Origin: Microbacteriaceae bacterium PS02066
GTDB taxonomy: Bacteria; Actinomycetota; Actinomycetes; Actinomycetales; Microbacteriaceae
Assembly (NCBI GenBank): GCA_029959545.1
Contig: JASCPH010000001.1
Coordinates: 62,001-126,000 of the forward strand
DNA: 64,000 bases
Direction: 5' to 3'
The translations under genes were made by a program, and so were the position numbers. Below are positions 16,548 through 24,191 of the stretch, piece by piece. Numbering within the stretch: position 1 is the stretch's first letter; each line of letters begins with the position of its first letter. The notes beneath the pieces are model-generated. The model was not told where the DNA came from and made no database searches. It saw nothing but the letters and a program-made list of their open reading frames with translations.

Positions 16548-16946
16548 GACGGCAAGTGGAACACGGTCGCGCATCGGTTTGAGTTCGAGGTGCCGGGCAT
16601 GCAGCAGTGGCTCGAACAGGCCCGGGAACGGTTTGCGCCCGGTGACGACCTCGACGCGCTCTGGGTGACCGAGCGACGCACGCGTCTGTCCGCCGGGTAT
16701 CTCGACCGGAGGTTCGCGGAGCTGCGGGACGAGGCTGGCCTGTCGAAGGATCTGACGCTGCACAGCCTCCGGCATTCCTACGTCACGCATTTGCTGGAGT
16801 TCGGCTATGCCGATCGATTCGTCCAGGAGCAGGTCGGGCACATGCACGCGTCGACGACGTCGATCTACGCCTCCGTCAGTTCGGACTACAAGAACCGGGT
16901 GCTTGCAGAGGCATTGAAGGCCCTCATCGAAGGAGAAGCGGAATGA
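16548..16946 (+). pseudogene. Tyrosine recombinase, C-terminal remnant
   Basis: About 132 residues of a catalytic domain with H-S-L-R-H, G-H-M-H-A-S and the Tyr of S-I-Y-A-S-V, but without the first catalytic Arg and without the DNA-binding domain. The open frame continues upstream only as meaningless low-complexity sequence, so the gene has lost its 5' end. The stop overlaps the start of an XRE gene (ATGA), so the three-gene order recombinase, XRE and zinc-ribbon protein is still coupled. In intact copies of such elements the recombinase is probably the one that moves the unit. Confidence 0.75.
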
Positions 16947-17278
16947 CCGTTGAACTTGAGACCGGATGGAACCTGCGCAGCGTGATGGCGTCACGCGGCA
17001 TCTTCCAGACCTCCAAGCTGAGACCTCTGCTTGAGGAGCGCGGCATCGGCCTCTCCCGAGAGCAGGTCTATCGGCTGGTGACGCAACCGCCGCAACGGGT
17101 GCGTCTCGACGTCCTCGCCGCACTCTGCGACGCGCTGGAGTGCTCCCTCGACGATCTTGTGACGATCACCCGCCGCGAGGCCGCGGCCCCGATCGCCGTG
17201 GGCGAAGAAGCGACTCGCGGGTCGATCGGCGATCTCAGGCCCGTTCGCGCCACCATCCGCCGTCCACGCACCAAGTAG
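16943..17278 (+). CDS. XRE-type helix-turn-helix regulator of the recombinase module
   Basis: A 111-aa DNA-binding protein with a Cro/C1-type helix-turn-helix at about 8-70 (L-S-R-E-Q-V-Y-R-L-V then L-A-A-L-C-D-A-L-E-C-S-L-D-D-L-V) and a basic, unstructured C-terminus. It overlaps the recombinase remnant by 4 nt and ends 6 nt before the zinc-ribbon gene, so the three form one transcript. Probably controls the element's own expression or helps it bind DNA. Confidence 0.8.
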   Translation: MTVELETGWNLRSVMASRGIFQTSKLRPLLEERGIGLSREQVYRLVTQPPQRVRLDVLAALCDALECSLDDLVTITRREAAAPIAVGEEATRGSIGDLRPVRATIRRPRTK

Positions 17279-17284
17279 ACCGTC

Positions 17285-19246
17285 GTGGCCAAGCCGCCGC
17301 AGGAGCCGCGTGTCGCAGAGGTCGTGATGCTCATCCAGTGGGTCGCGATCGAGATCCCGACGGAACGTCTCGTTGAGATCGTGAGCACGGTCGCTCCGGT
17401 GCCGCTCACGCAACGCCTGCTCGAGCTCGCTCTCCTCAAGCAACCCGGAGTTCTCGAAGGACGTCACGCGAATGTGCCTGTGACGGTTCAGGACCTTGCG
17501 CACGCGCTCGTCGCCGAGGGCGCGAGTCGGGTTGTCCTGCCGACGTGCGAGTCGTGCGGCCGTGCTGTCCGCATGCCGCACAAGACGCCGAGCGGCGGAC
17601 GTCGCTGCTCCCGCTGCGAACGGAACGCCAGATCCGTCGCATGCGCGACCTGCGGCCAGGTGAGGCCGGTGCAGCGCGCCATCGACGGGAAGCGGTACTG
17701 CCGTGAATGCTGGCGTGCTGATCCCCGTTCCTTCGACCATTGCTCCCGGTGCGGTCAGCACGCGACCATCGTCGTCCGTCGCCCCGAGCTCGTCTGCCTG
17801 GCCTGTTACACCGCGCCAGTCAAGACCTGCGGGCTCTGCGGAGAGCCCGGCCGGGTCGCATCCCATCTCGACGGGCGACGCGTCTGCGCCCGCTGCTACT
17901 ACGCGATGCGCACGCCGCAACCCTGCCCTGAATGCGGGCGCAAGGTGTTCCTCACCGGGTTCATGAACGACCAGAAGGTCTGCGCGGATTGCGCCGGCAC
18001 GCCGATCACGATGGCGTGTCCCGGCTGCGGTTCAATCGAAGAAGTGCGCAAGCATCGCCTCTGCGCCGAGTGCCGCCGCCCGATCACCATCCAGCGACTC
18101 CTCTGCGATGAGACCGGTGATATCCGCCCGGAGCTTCAGCCTCTTGCTGACTACCTGCTCACGCACCATGGCAAGGCGAATTCTCTGGAGCGGTGGCAGC
18201 ACAAGAGCAAATGTGCCGCCGTGCTCCGCGAACTCGCCGAGGGAACCCTGCCTCTCGCCGCCGACGCGATCATGACCAGAGCCCAGTCGGGGCAGTCCGT
18301 GGCATTCCTCCTTTCGCTGCTGGTTCGCTCCGGCGTACTGCCGGAGCTTGACGTCGAGGCCGCGCGCTTCGACCACTGGCTCGAGAACTGGCTATCGGAG
18401 GTTGGGCACGCCGAAGACCGGCTTGTCCTGCGCCGGTACTGCACCTGGGAGTTGCTCCGTTCGACGCGCGCATTCCGGGCGGTGTCTCGCGGCCCGTCGA
18501 GCCCTGCGGCTGGCTTCCAACGGCAACGCGCAGCGCTCAAGTACTGTGCCGCGCTCCTGCACGAAATCCGATCGCAGCGCGAGACGCTCGCCACCTTCCC
18601 CCAACGCCGCCTCGACGCGTTCCTCACGGACTCCCCGAGTCAGCGGGACGCGTTGGCACCATTCACCCGCTGGTTGCGACGCCACCAGTTGAGCACCCTA
18701 CGCGTCGAGTTCCGGCCGAGTCGCCTCGAGGGCCGGCACTACGAGTCCGACCATCGATGGCAGATGGCCCGTCGATTCCTCACCGATTCGGACATGGACT
18801 CGAAGACCCGTGCTGCGGGCCTGCTCGTTCTCCTCTACGGCATCCAGCTCACCCGCATCATCACCCTCACCCGCGATCAGGTCGACGCGACCTCCCAGCC
18901 CGTGAAGCTCACTATCGGGGCGGAACCTATCGAGCTCCCCAAGATTCTCGGAGACGCGATCATCGACCTGGTCGACGCGTCGATGCGCCATCCCGAAGGA
19001 TGGCTATTCCCCGGCAGAAACCCGGGGCTCCATCTCACCCCGGGGCCGATCAGTCGCCGCCTCCGCGCCGAAGGGCTCCGCTCCGGAAGCGCCCGGACGA
19101 CCGCCCTCATCGAACTCACCCGGCAGATGCACCCGCGGATCGTGTCCGACTTGCTCGGCATAACGCCGGCGTCGGCCGCCGCGTGGTCGCGCCTCGCCAG
19201 TGGGGACTGGTCCGACTACCCAAAGATCCGCTCGGTGTCCGACTGA
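17285..19246 (+). CDS. Six-zinc-ribbon protein with degenerate integrase-like C-terminus
   Basis: A 653-aa protein. Residues about 85-265 hold twelve C-x-x-C pairs (for example CESC, CSRC, CATC, CREC, CLAC, CGLC, CPEC, CADC, CPGC, CAEC), enough for six zinc ribbons in a row. The C-terminal 180 residues look like a tyrosine-recombinase catalytic fold (L-L-V-L-L-Y-G-I-Q-L-T-R-I followed by T-R-D-Q-V, W-L-F-P-G-R and A-R-T-T-A-L), but the H-x-x-R and the nucleophile Tyr are not recognisable. It is the last gene of the recombinase-XRE-zinc module and next to the ars genes. A DNA-binding partner for transposition is the best guess. GTG start, coupled to the gene before it. Confidence 0.7.
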   Translation: MAKPPQEPRVAEVVMLIQWVAIEIPTERLVEIVSTVAPVPLTQRLLELALLKQPGVLEGRHANVPVTVQDLAHALVAEGASRVVLPTCESCGRAVRMPHKTPSGGRRCSRCERNARSVACATCGQVRPVQRAIDGKRYCRECWRADPRSFDHCSRCGQHATIVVRRPELVCLACYTAPVKTCGLCGEPGRVASHLDGRRVCARCYYAMRTPQPCPECGRKVFLTGFMNDQKVCADCAGTPITMACPGCGSIEEVRKHRLCAECRRPITIQRLLCDETGDIRPELQPLADYLLTHHGKANSLERWQHKSKCAAVLRELAEGTLPLAADAIMTRAQSGQSVAFLLSLLVRSGVLPELDVEAARFDHWLENWLSEVGHAEDRLVLRRYCTWELLRSTRAFRAVSRGPSSPAAGFQRQRAALKYCAALLHEIRSQRETLATFPQRRLDAFLTDSPSQRDALAPFTRWLRRHQLSTLRVEFRPSRLEGRHYESDHRWQMARRFLTDSDMDSKTRAAGLLVLLYGIQLTRIITLTRDQVDATSQPVKLTIGAEPIELPKILGDAIIDLVDASMRHPEGWLFPGRNPGLHLTPGPISRRLRAEGLRSGSARTTALIELTRQMHPRIVSDLLGITPASAAAWSRLASGDWSDYPKIRSVSD

Positions 19247-19255
19247 CAACGAAGC

Positions 19256-19597
19256 TCAGCCCAGCAGCGCCTTCGCCGCGTCGGCGAGCGTGCCGGTGGT
19301 CGGCTGGTAGTACGCCCATTTCCCGCGCTGCTCGCGCGTGACGAGGCCGGCCTCGACGAGCAGCTTCATGTGGTGGGAGATCGTCGGCTGCGACAGGCCC
19401 ACGGGGTCGGTGAGGTCGCAGACGCACATCTCGCCGGCGCTGCTCCCGACGATCATCGAGAGCAGCTTCACCCGCGTCGGGTCGCCGAGGGCCTTGAAGA
19501 CCTTCGCGAGGTCGTGGGCGGTGCCGTCGTCCATCGCCTGGCCGGGGGTGCAGCAGGAGTCGGCGCTGGTGTCGATGGTGACGGGCAGTGCGTTCAT
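19256..19597 (-). CDS. arsR: ArsR-family arsenic-responsive repressor
   Basis: A 113-aa winged-helix repressor. It has the C-V-C-D-L metalloid-sensing motif at the start of helix 3, the S-Q-P-T-I-S-H-H-M recognition helix and a Trp-Ala-Tyr-Tyr wing. An extra S-C-C near the N-terminus may add ligands. It is divergent from the flavoprotein at 19691, and an imperfect palindrome at 19618-19635 lies between them. That sequence recurs upstream of trxB at 27584, so the repressor may control both ends of the island. Confidence 0.88.
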   Translation of the reverse strand: MNALPVTIDTSADSCCTPGQAMDDGTAHDLAKVFKALGDPTRVKLLSMIVGSSAGEMCVCDLTDPVGLSQPTISHHMKLLVEAGLVTREQRGKWAYYQPTTGTLADAAKALLG

Positions 19598-19617
19598 GGC
19601 TCTATTCTGCCCGACGT

Positions 19618-19635
19618 ATTGACATCTGTCGATAT
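19618..19635. promoter_or_regulatory. ArsR operator, copy 1
   Basis: ATTGACATCTGTCGATAT contains near-symmetric half sites (TTGACA-TC-TGTCGA) between divergent arsR and the flavoprotein gene. TTGACA also reads as a -35 box. Nearly the same sequence recurs at 27584. Confidence 0.6.
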
Positions 19636-19690
19636 GAGCGTCAGGATCGTCTTGTCTCACATCGAAGAACGTCAATGCATGGAGGTCGCA

Positions 19691-21010
19691 GTGAACCCTG
19701 TCGTCGTCATCGGTGCTGGTCCGCAGGGACTGGCCGCCGCAGCCCATCTGATCGAGCGGGGGCTCGAACCGCTCGTCCTGGAGTCCGGCGACGCCGCCGC
19801 TTCGGCTGTGGCCGAATGGGGCCACGTGCGCTTGTTCTCGCCGTGGACGGAGCTCACCGACCCCGCGTCGCGACGTCTGCTGGAGCCGACTGGATGGTCG
19901 GCCCCGACGCAGGGCTACCCGACCGGCGCGCAGTGGATCGAGCGGTACCTCGCGCCCCTCAGCAATGTGCTCGGCGACCGCGTGCGCTACGGGACGCGGG
20001 TCGTCGGCGTCGGCCGGGAGGGCCGCGACCTCTCCGTCGACGCCGGCCGCGCCGAGCAGCCCTTCGTCGTCCACGTCGAGCGCGCGGACGGCACCGAGGA
20101 GCGGATCGAAGCGCGTGCGGTGATCGACGCTTCGGGCACCTGGCGCACTCCGAGCCCTGCCGGAGCTGACGGGCTGCCCGCGCTCGGGGAACGCGCTGCA
20201 GTCGATGCGGAGCTCCTGGAGCATCGCATGCCCGCGATCGAGGACGCGACCGCGCTGGCTGGCCAGCACATCGTGGTGGTCGGCAACGGCCACTCCGCCG
20301 CGACGACGATCGGTACGCTCTCTCGCGTGGCCAAGCGCGAGCCGGGGACGCGGATCACCTGGGTGCTCCGGCGCGGCGCGGTCGGCAACACCTTCGGCGG
20401 CGGCAGCGCCGACGAGCTGCCCGAGCGCGGCGCGCTGGGACAGCGGGCGAAGAAGGCCGTCGAGGACGGGCTCGTCGATCTCGTCACTGGATTCCGCACG
20501 GAGCAGGTCGTCATCGATGGCGGTCAGGCGGTGCTCATCGCGGAGGACGGCCGCCGGCTCGACCCTGCCGCTCGGGTGTTCGTCGCGACCGGCTTCCGCC
20601 CAGACTTGTCCTTCCTCTCGGAGATCCGTCTCGACCTCGACATGCGCCTGCAGGCCCCGTCGAAGATCGCTGCGGAGGTTGATCCGAACGTGCACTCGTG
20701 CGGCTCCGTGCGGGCCACGGGCGCTGCTGATCTCGCCCAGCCCGAGTCGGGCTTCTACATCGTCGGTGCGAAGTCCTACGGGCGTGCGCCGACGTTCCTC
20801 GCTCTGACCGGGTTCGAGCAGGTGCGCAGCGTCGTCGCCGCGATCGCCGGGGACCACGAGGCCGCCGAGCGCGTGGAGCTCGCTCTGCCGGACACCGGCG
20901 TGTGCGGAGGCTCCGGCCTCTTCGACGCGCCGGACGAGTCTGCCAGCACGGGATCGTGTTGCGCGCCGGCCCCGCAGCTCATCCAGCTCGGCGTGGGTTC
21001 GGCCTCGTAG
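19691..21010 (+). CDS. Arsenic-island FAD/NAD(P)-dependent flavoprotein (ArsO-like)
   Basis: A 439-aa flavin-binding protein with an N-terminal dinucleotide motif V-I-G-A-G-P-Q-G-L, a second nucleotide-binding motif V-V-G-N-G-H-S-A near residue 195 and a F-V-A-T-G-F-R-P block. Relatives next to ars genes are called ArsO-type flavin monooxygenases; their reaction is unproven. The C-terminus carries G-S-C-C-A-P, reminiscent of metal-binding cysteine pairs. GTG at 19691 is chosen because GGAGG lies 5 nt upstream. Divergent from arsR and probably de-repressed by arsenic. Confidence 0.75.
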   Translation: MNPVVVIGAGPQGLAAAAHLIERGLEPLVLESGDAAASAVAEWGHVRLFSPWTELTDPASRRLLEPTGWSAPTQGYPTGAQWIERYLAPLSNVLGDRVRYGTRVVGVGREGRDLSVDAGRAEQPFVVHVERADGTEERIEARAVIDASGTWRTPSPAGADGLPALGERAAVDAELLEHRMPAIEDATALAGQHIVVVGNGHSAATTIGTLSRVAKREPGTRITWVLRRGAVGNTFGGGSADELPERGALGQRAKKAVEDGLVDLVTGFRTEQVVIDGGQAVLIAEDGRRLDPAARVFVATGFRPDLSFLSEIRLDLDMRLQAPSKIAAEVDPNVHSCGSVRATGAADLAQPESGFYIVGAKSYGRAPTFLALTGFEQVRSVVAAIAGDHEAAERVELALPDTGVCGGSGLFDAPDESASTGSCCAPAPQLIQLGVGSAS

Positions 21011-21046
21011 GTTCACTACCCATTCGGTTCATGTCAGTGCTGGCTG

Positions 21047-21069
21047 TATAGTCAGTGTGTGCTGACTAT
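21047..21069 (+). promoter_or_regulatory. CmtR operator overlapping leaderless promoter
   Basis: A perfect inverted repeat, ATAGTCAG-N6-CTGACTAT (21048-21069), overlaps the -10 box TATAGT (21047-21052) and the GTG start at 21059. A bound repressor would block transcription directly. Confidence 0.7.
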
Positions 21070-21418
21070 TGCTTCGCGTCTTGACGTCATGAACCGGCTC
21101 GGCCGGGCGATGGCGGACCCGACGCGTTCCCGGATCCTGATGACCCTGCTCGCCGGCCCGAGCTATCCCGCCGTGCTCTCGCGCGAGCTGAAACTGACCC
21201 GCTCGAACGTCTCGAACCACCTGACCTGCTTGCGCGACTGCGGGATCGTGGTCGCTGAGCCCGAGGGGAGGCAGACGCGCTACGAGATCGCGGACCCGCA
21301 CCTGGCGGCGGCGCTGACCGCGTTGGTGGACGTGACTCTCGCGGTAGACGAGCACGCGCCCTGCATGGACGCGGCGTGCACGGTGCCGGGCTGCTGCGGG
21401 ATGGGAGCGAGCGAGTGA
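21059..21418 (+). CDS. cmtR: CmtR-type Cd/Pb-sensing repressor
   Basis: A 119-aa ArsR/SmtB-family repressor. With GTG at 21059 as start, cysteines fall at 57, 61 and 102, the positions used by Mycobacterium tuberculosis CmtR to bind Cd(II) or Pb(II); the T-R-S-N-V-S-N-H-L recognition helix also matches. Three more Cys lie in the C-terminal tail. The operator covers its own -10 box and start codon, so it is autorepressed. It shares a GTGA overlap with the P-type ATPase gene, forming a sensor-pump operon with the thioredoxin-like gene. Confidence 0.9.
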   Translation: MLTIASRLDVMNRLGRAMADPTRSRILMTLLAGPSYPAVLSRELKLTRSNVSNHLTCLRDCGIVVAEPEGRQTRYEIADPHLAAALTALVDVTLAVDEHAPCMDAACTVPGCCGMGASE

Positions 21419-23331
21419 GCGCGGCGTGCGGCTGCGAGCACGACGAGCTCGAGACCACCATCAGCGAAGAGGCTGAGGAGGCGGAACACCCCTGGTGGCG
21501 GGACCGCGGGATCATGGTCCCGGTCTTCTCCGGCATCGCCTTCCTCACTGGCCTGGTCCTGGAGTGGTCTGGGATGGAGATCCCGGCCTTGGTGTTGTTC
21601 TGGATCGGCCTGCTGCTGGGTGCATCGACGTTCACCCCGGGCGCGATCCGGAACCTCTTCAAGGGCAAGCTCGGCATCGGGCTGCTGATGACCATCAGCG
21701 CGGTCGGCGCGGTGATCCTCGGCTACGTCGAGGAGGCCGCAGCGCTGGCATTCCTGTACTCGATCGCCGAGGCACTGGAAGACAAAGCCATGGACCGCGC
21801 CCGCGGCGGGCTCCGGGCGCTGCTCAAGCTCGTCCCGGAGACCGCGACCGTCCGCCGCGACGGTACCTCGGTTGAGGTCCCGGCGAAGGATCTCCAAGTG
21901 GGGCAGCTGATGCTGGTGCGGCCGGGCGAGCGGATCGCGACCGACGGCATCGTCCGCACGGGGCGCTCCAGCCTGGACACCTCCGCGATCACCGGGGAGT
22001 CGATCCCGGTCGAGGTCGAGCCCGGCGACACGGTCTCAGCCGGTGCGATCAACACCGCTGGGGCGCTGGAGGTCGAGACGACCGCGGCCGGCACCGACAA
22101 CTCGCTGACCACGATCGTCGACCTGGTGGAGAAGGCTCAGGCCGAGAAGGGCGACCGCGCCCGTCTCGCCGACCGCATCGCCCGCCCCCTCGTCCCGGGC
22201 GTGCTGATCCTCGCCGCCCTGGTCGCGATCATCGGGTCGCTGTTCGGCGACCCGGAGCTGTGGATCGCCCGCGCTCTCGTGGTGCTGGTGGCGGCGTCGC
22301 CGTGCGCGTTGGCGATCTCGGTCCCGCTGACTGTGGTGGCCGCGATCGGCTCGGCGAGCAAGTTCGGCGTGATCATCAAGTCGGGTGCCGCGTTGGAGCG
22401 GTTCGGCGTGATCCGTCACGTCGCCGTCGACAAGACCGGCACCCTCACCCGCAACGAGCCCGCCGTCGCCGCCGTCCTCACCGTAGACGGTGTGAGCGAG
22501 GCGGAGGCGCTGGCGTGGGCGGCCGCGTTGGAGCAGCACAGCACCCACCCGCTCGCGGCCGCGATCACCGCCGCTGTGCCGGATGCCCCTGCGGCGGAGG
22601 GCGTGACCGAGCAGGCCGGTCACGGCATCGAGGGCGAGCTCGACGGCGCGCGGATCACGGTCGGCAGTCCCCGCTGGCTGCACGCCGGGACGCTCGGCGA
22701 CCGGGTCGCGGGGCTGGAGGAGCAAGGCATGACGGTCGTGATCGTCCACCGCGACGGCGTCCCGGTCGCCGCGATCGGCGTCCGCGACGAGCTGCGACCG
22801 GAGGTCCCCGAGGTCGTGCGCACCCTCGCGACCCAGGGCATCGGGGTGACCATGCTCACCGGCGACAACACCCGCACCGCCCGCGCCCTCGCTGCGCAAG
22901 CAGGGATCGATGACGTCCGCGCCGAGCTGCGCCCCGAAGACAAGGCCGCCGCGATCGCAGAGTTCGGTGCGAAGGGGCCGGTCGCGATGATCGGCGACGG
23001 CATCAACGACGCCCCTGCGCTGGCCGCCGCGGACATCGGTATCGCGATGGGCGCGACGGGCTCCGACGCCGCGATCGAGTCGGCCGACGTGGCCTTCACC
23101 GGTCACGACCTGCGGCTTCTCCCGCGCGCGTTCGACCACGCCCGTCGGGGGCGGCACATCATCAACCAGAACATCATCCTGTCGCTGCTGATCATCACCG
23201 CGCTGCTCCCGCTGGCCCTGTTCGGCGTCCTGGGCCTCGCCGCCGTGGTCCTGGTGCACGAGATCGCCGAGGTCGTCGTCATCCTCAACGGACTGCGCGC
23301 CGCCCGGACTCGGAAGGAGCCGACCGCATGA
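21415..23331 (+). CDS. Heavy-metal P1B-type ATPase (CtpG-like)
   Basis: A 638-aa efflux pump. Visible parts: metal-binding N-terminus (A-C-G-C-E-H), T-G-E-S (193-196), membrane metal site S-P-C (295-297) instead of the common CPC, the phosphorylation motif D-K-T-G-T (Asp339), an H-P pair in the nucleotide domain and G-D-G-I-N-D-A-P. The S-P-C type and the link to CmtR match mycobacterial CtpG, so Cd/Pb/Zn export is likely. The GTG start overlaps the cmtR stop, and its end overlaps the next start, so three genes form one operon. Confidence 0.9.
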   Translation: MSAACGCEHDELETTISEEAEEAEHPWWRDRGIMVPVFSGIAFLTGLVLEWSGMEIPALVLFWIGLLLGASTFTPGAIRNLFKGKLGIGLLMTISAVGAVILGYVEEAAALAFLYSIAEALEDKAMDRARGGLRALLKLVPETATVRRDGTSVEVPAKDLQVGQLMLVRPGERIATDGIVRTGRSSLDTSAITGESIPVEVEPGDTVSAGAINTAGALEVETTAAGTDNSLTTIVDLVEKAQAEKGDRARLADRIARPLVPGVLILAALVAIIGSLFGDPELWIARALVVLVAASPCALAISVPLTVVAAIGSASKFGVIIKSGAALERFGVIRHVAVDKTGTLTRNEPAVAAVLTVDGVSEAEALAWAAALEQHSTHPLAAAITAAVPDAPAAEGVTEQAGHGIEGELDGARITVGSPRWLHAGTLGDRVAGLEEQGMTVVIVHRDGVPVAAIGVRDELRPEVPEVVRTLATQGIGVTMLTGDNTRTARALAAQAGIDDVRAELRPEDKAAAIAEFGAKGPVAMIGDGINDAPALAAADIGIAMGATGSDAAIESADVAFTGHDLRLLPRAFDHARRGRHIINQNIILSLLIITALLPLALFGVLGLAAVVLVHEIAEVVVILNGLRAARTRKEPTA

Positions 23332-23636
23332 AGGTCGAACTGCTGCACATCGTCGACTGCCCGAACACGGCAGTCGCCGAAGCCAACGCACGCGCGGCGC
23401 TGGATGCTCTCGGGCTCGGGGCCGTTCCTGTCGAGCTGGTGACGATCCGAACCGAGGCCGAGGCGGCGAGCACCCAGTTCGGAGGCTCGCCCACGATCCT
23501 CCTCGACGACGTCGACCTGTTCCCGACGGCCCCGGTTCGCTCGCTGGCGTGCCGGGTCTACGCGACGGAAAGCGGGTACGCCGGAGCGCCCACGCAGGAG
23601 CAGATCGAAGCAGCGATGCGAGGCGCATCCCGGTAG
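23328..23636 (+). CDS. Small thioredoxin-fold protein of the cmt operon
   Basis: A 102-aa protein beginning K-V-E-L-L-H-I-V-D-C-P-N, a pattern of small thioredoxin-like or alkylmercury-lyase-like proteins that accompany metal-resistance genes in actinobacteria. One Cys sits at residue 11 and another near 75, with no C-x-x-C, so a redox relay with a single active Cys or metal hand-over is possible. It overlaps the ATPase gene by 4 nt (ATGA). Function uncertain. Confidence 0.65.
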   Translation: MKVELLHIVDCPNTAVAEANARAALDALGLGAVPVELVTIRTEAEAASTQFGGSPTILLDDVDLFPTAPVRSLACRVYATESGYAGAPTQEQIEAAMRGASR

Positions 23637-23723
23637 AGCGAGAACGACCGGTGACGCGATCACTGGGTCACACCTCACGGCACAACGGTGTTCGCCGTAA
23701 AGTTCGCGGACCCGGAAACACAC

Positions 23724-23757
23724 CGGAGGGGTAGGGTCATTGGCCTCTGCCCCTCCG
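23724..23757. terminator. Bidirectional terminator between cmt and ars operons
   Basis: CGGAGGGGTAG pairs with CTGCCCCTCCG (11 bp with one G-T wobble) in the gap between the convergent operons. There is no T run, so efficiency is uncertain. Confidence 0.5.
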
Positions 23758-23771
23758 CTGCTCGCAGCTCC

Positions 23772-24176
23772 TCAGACGAGCAGTTCGGCGAGGAGGGTCT
23801 CGACGCGGGCCTTGATGTCGTCGCGAATCGGGCGCACCGCATCGATGCCCTGCCCCGCCGGGTCGTCGAGCTTCCAGTCCTCGTACCGCTTGCCCGGGAA
23901 GAACGGGCAAGCGTCGCCGCAACCCATCGTGATCACCACGTCGGAGGCCTGCACGGCCTCGGTGGTGAGCACCTTGGGCTGTTCGGCGGTGATGTCGATG
24001 CCCTCCTCGCGCATCGCCTCGACGGCGACCGGGTTGATCTGGTCGGCGGGCATGGACCCGGCGGAGCGGACCTCGACGCGGTCGCCCGCCAACTCGCGGA
24101 GATAGCCGGCGGCCATCTGGGAACGGCCGGCGTTGTGGACGCAGACGAAGAGGACGGAAGGCTTCTGGTCGGTCAT
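23772..24176 (-). CDS. arsC: Arsenate reductase ArsC (LMW-PTP type)
   Basis: A 134-aa arsenate reductase with the C-x5-R loop C-V-H-N-A-G-R (Cys12, Arg18) and two further cysteines at 86 and 90 (M-G-C-G-D-A-C), the three-Cys layout of thioredoxin-coupled ArsC enzymes. It reduces arsenate to arsenite for export by Acr3. It is the last gene of the trxB-trxA-acr3-arsRC-arsC operon, 15 nt after the fusion gene. TrxA and TrxB in the same operon supply a plausible electron path. Confidence 0.92.
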   Translation of the reverse strand: MTDQKPSVLFVCVHNAGRSQMAAGYLRELAGDRVEVRSAGSMPADQINPVAVEAMREEGIDITAEQPKVLTTEAVQASDVVITMGCGDACPFFPGKRYEDWKLDDPAGQGIDAVRPIRDDIKARVETLLAELLV

Positions 24177-24191
24177 GGTTGTTCGCTTCTT

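Noticed and set aside
17285..19246. Zinc-ribbon protein as a helicase or topoisomerase
   Set aside because: No Walker motifs and no topoisomerase active-site block; the C-terminus resembles a recombinase fold instead.
7364..21069. Common regulator for the LysR site (7364) and the CmtR site (21048), which share ATAGTC/GACTAT
   Set aside because: The shared letters come from the TATAGT -10 box on each strand; spacers differ (3 versus 6) and the regulators are unrelated.
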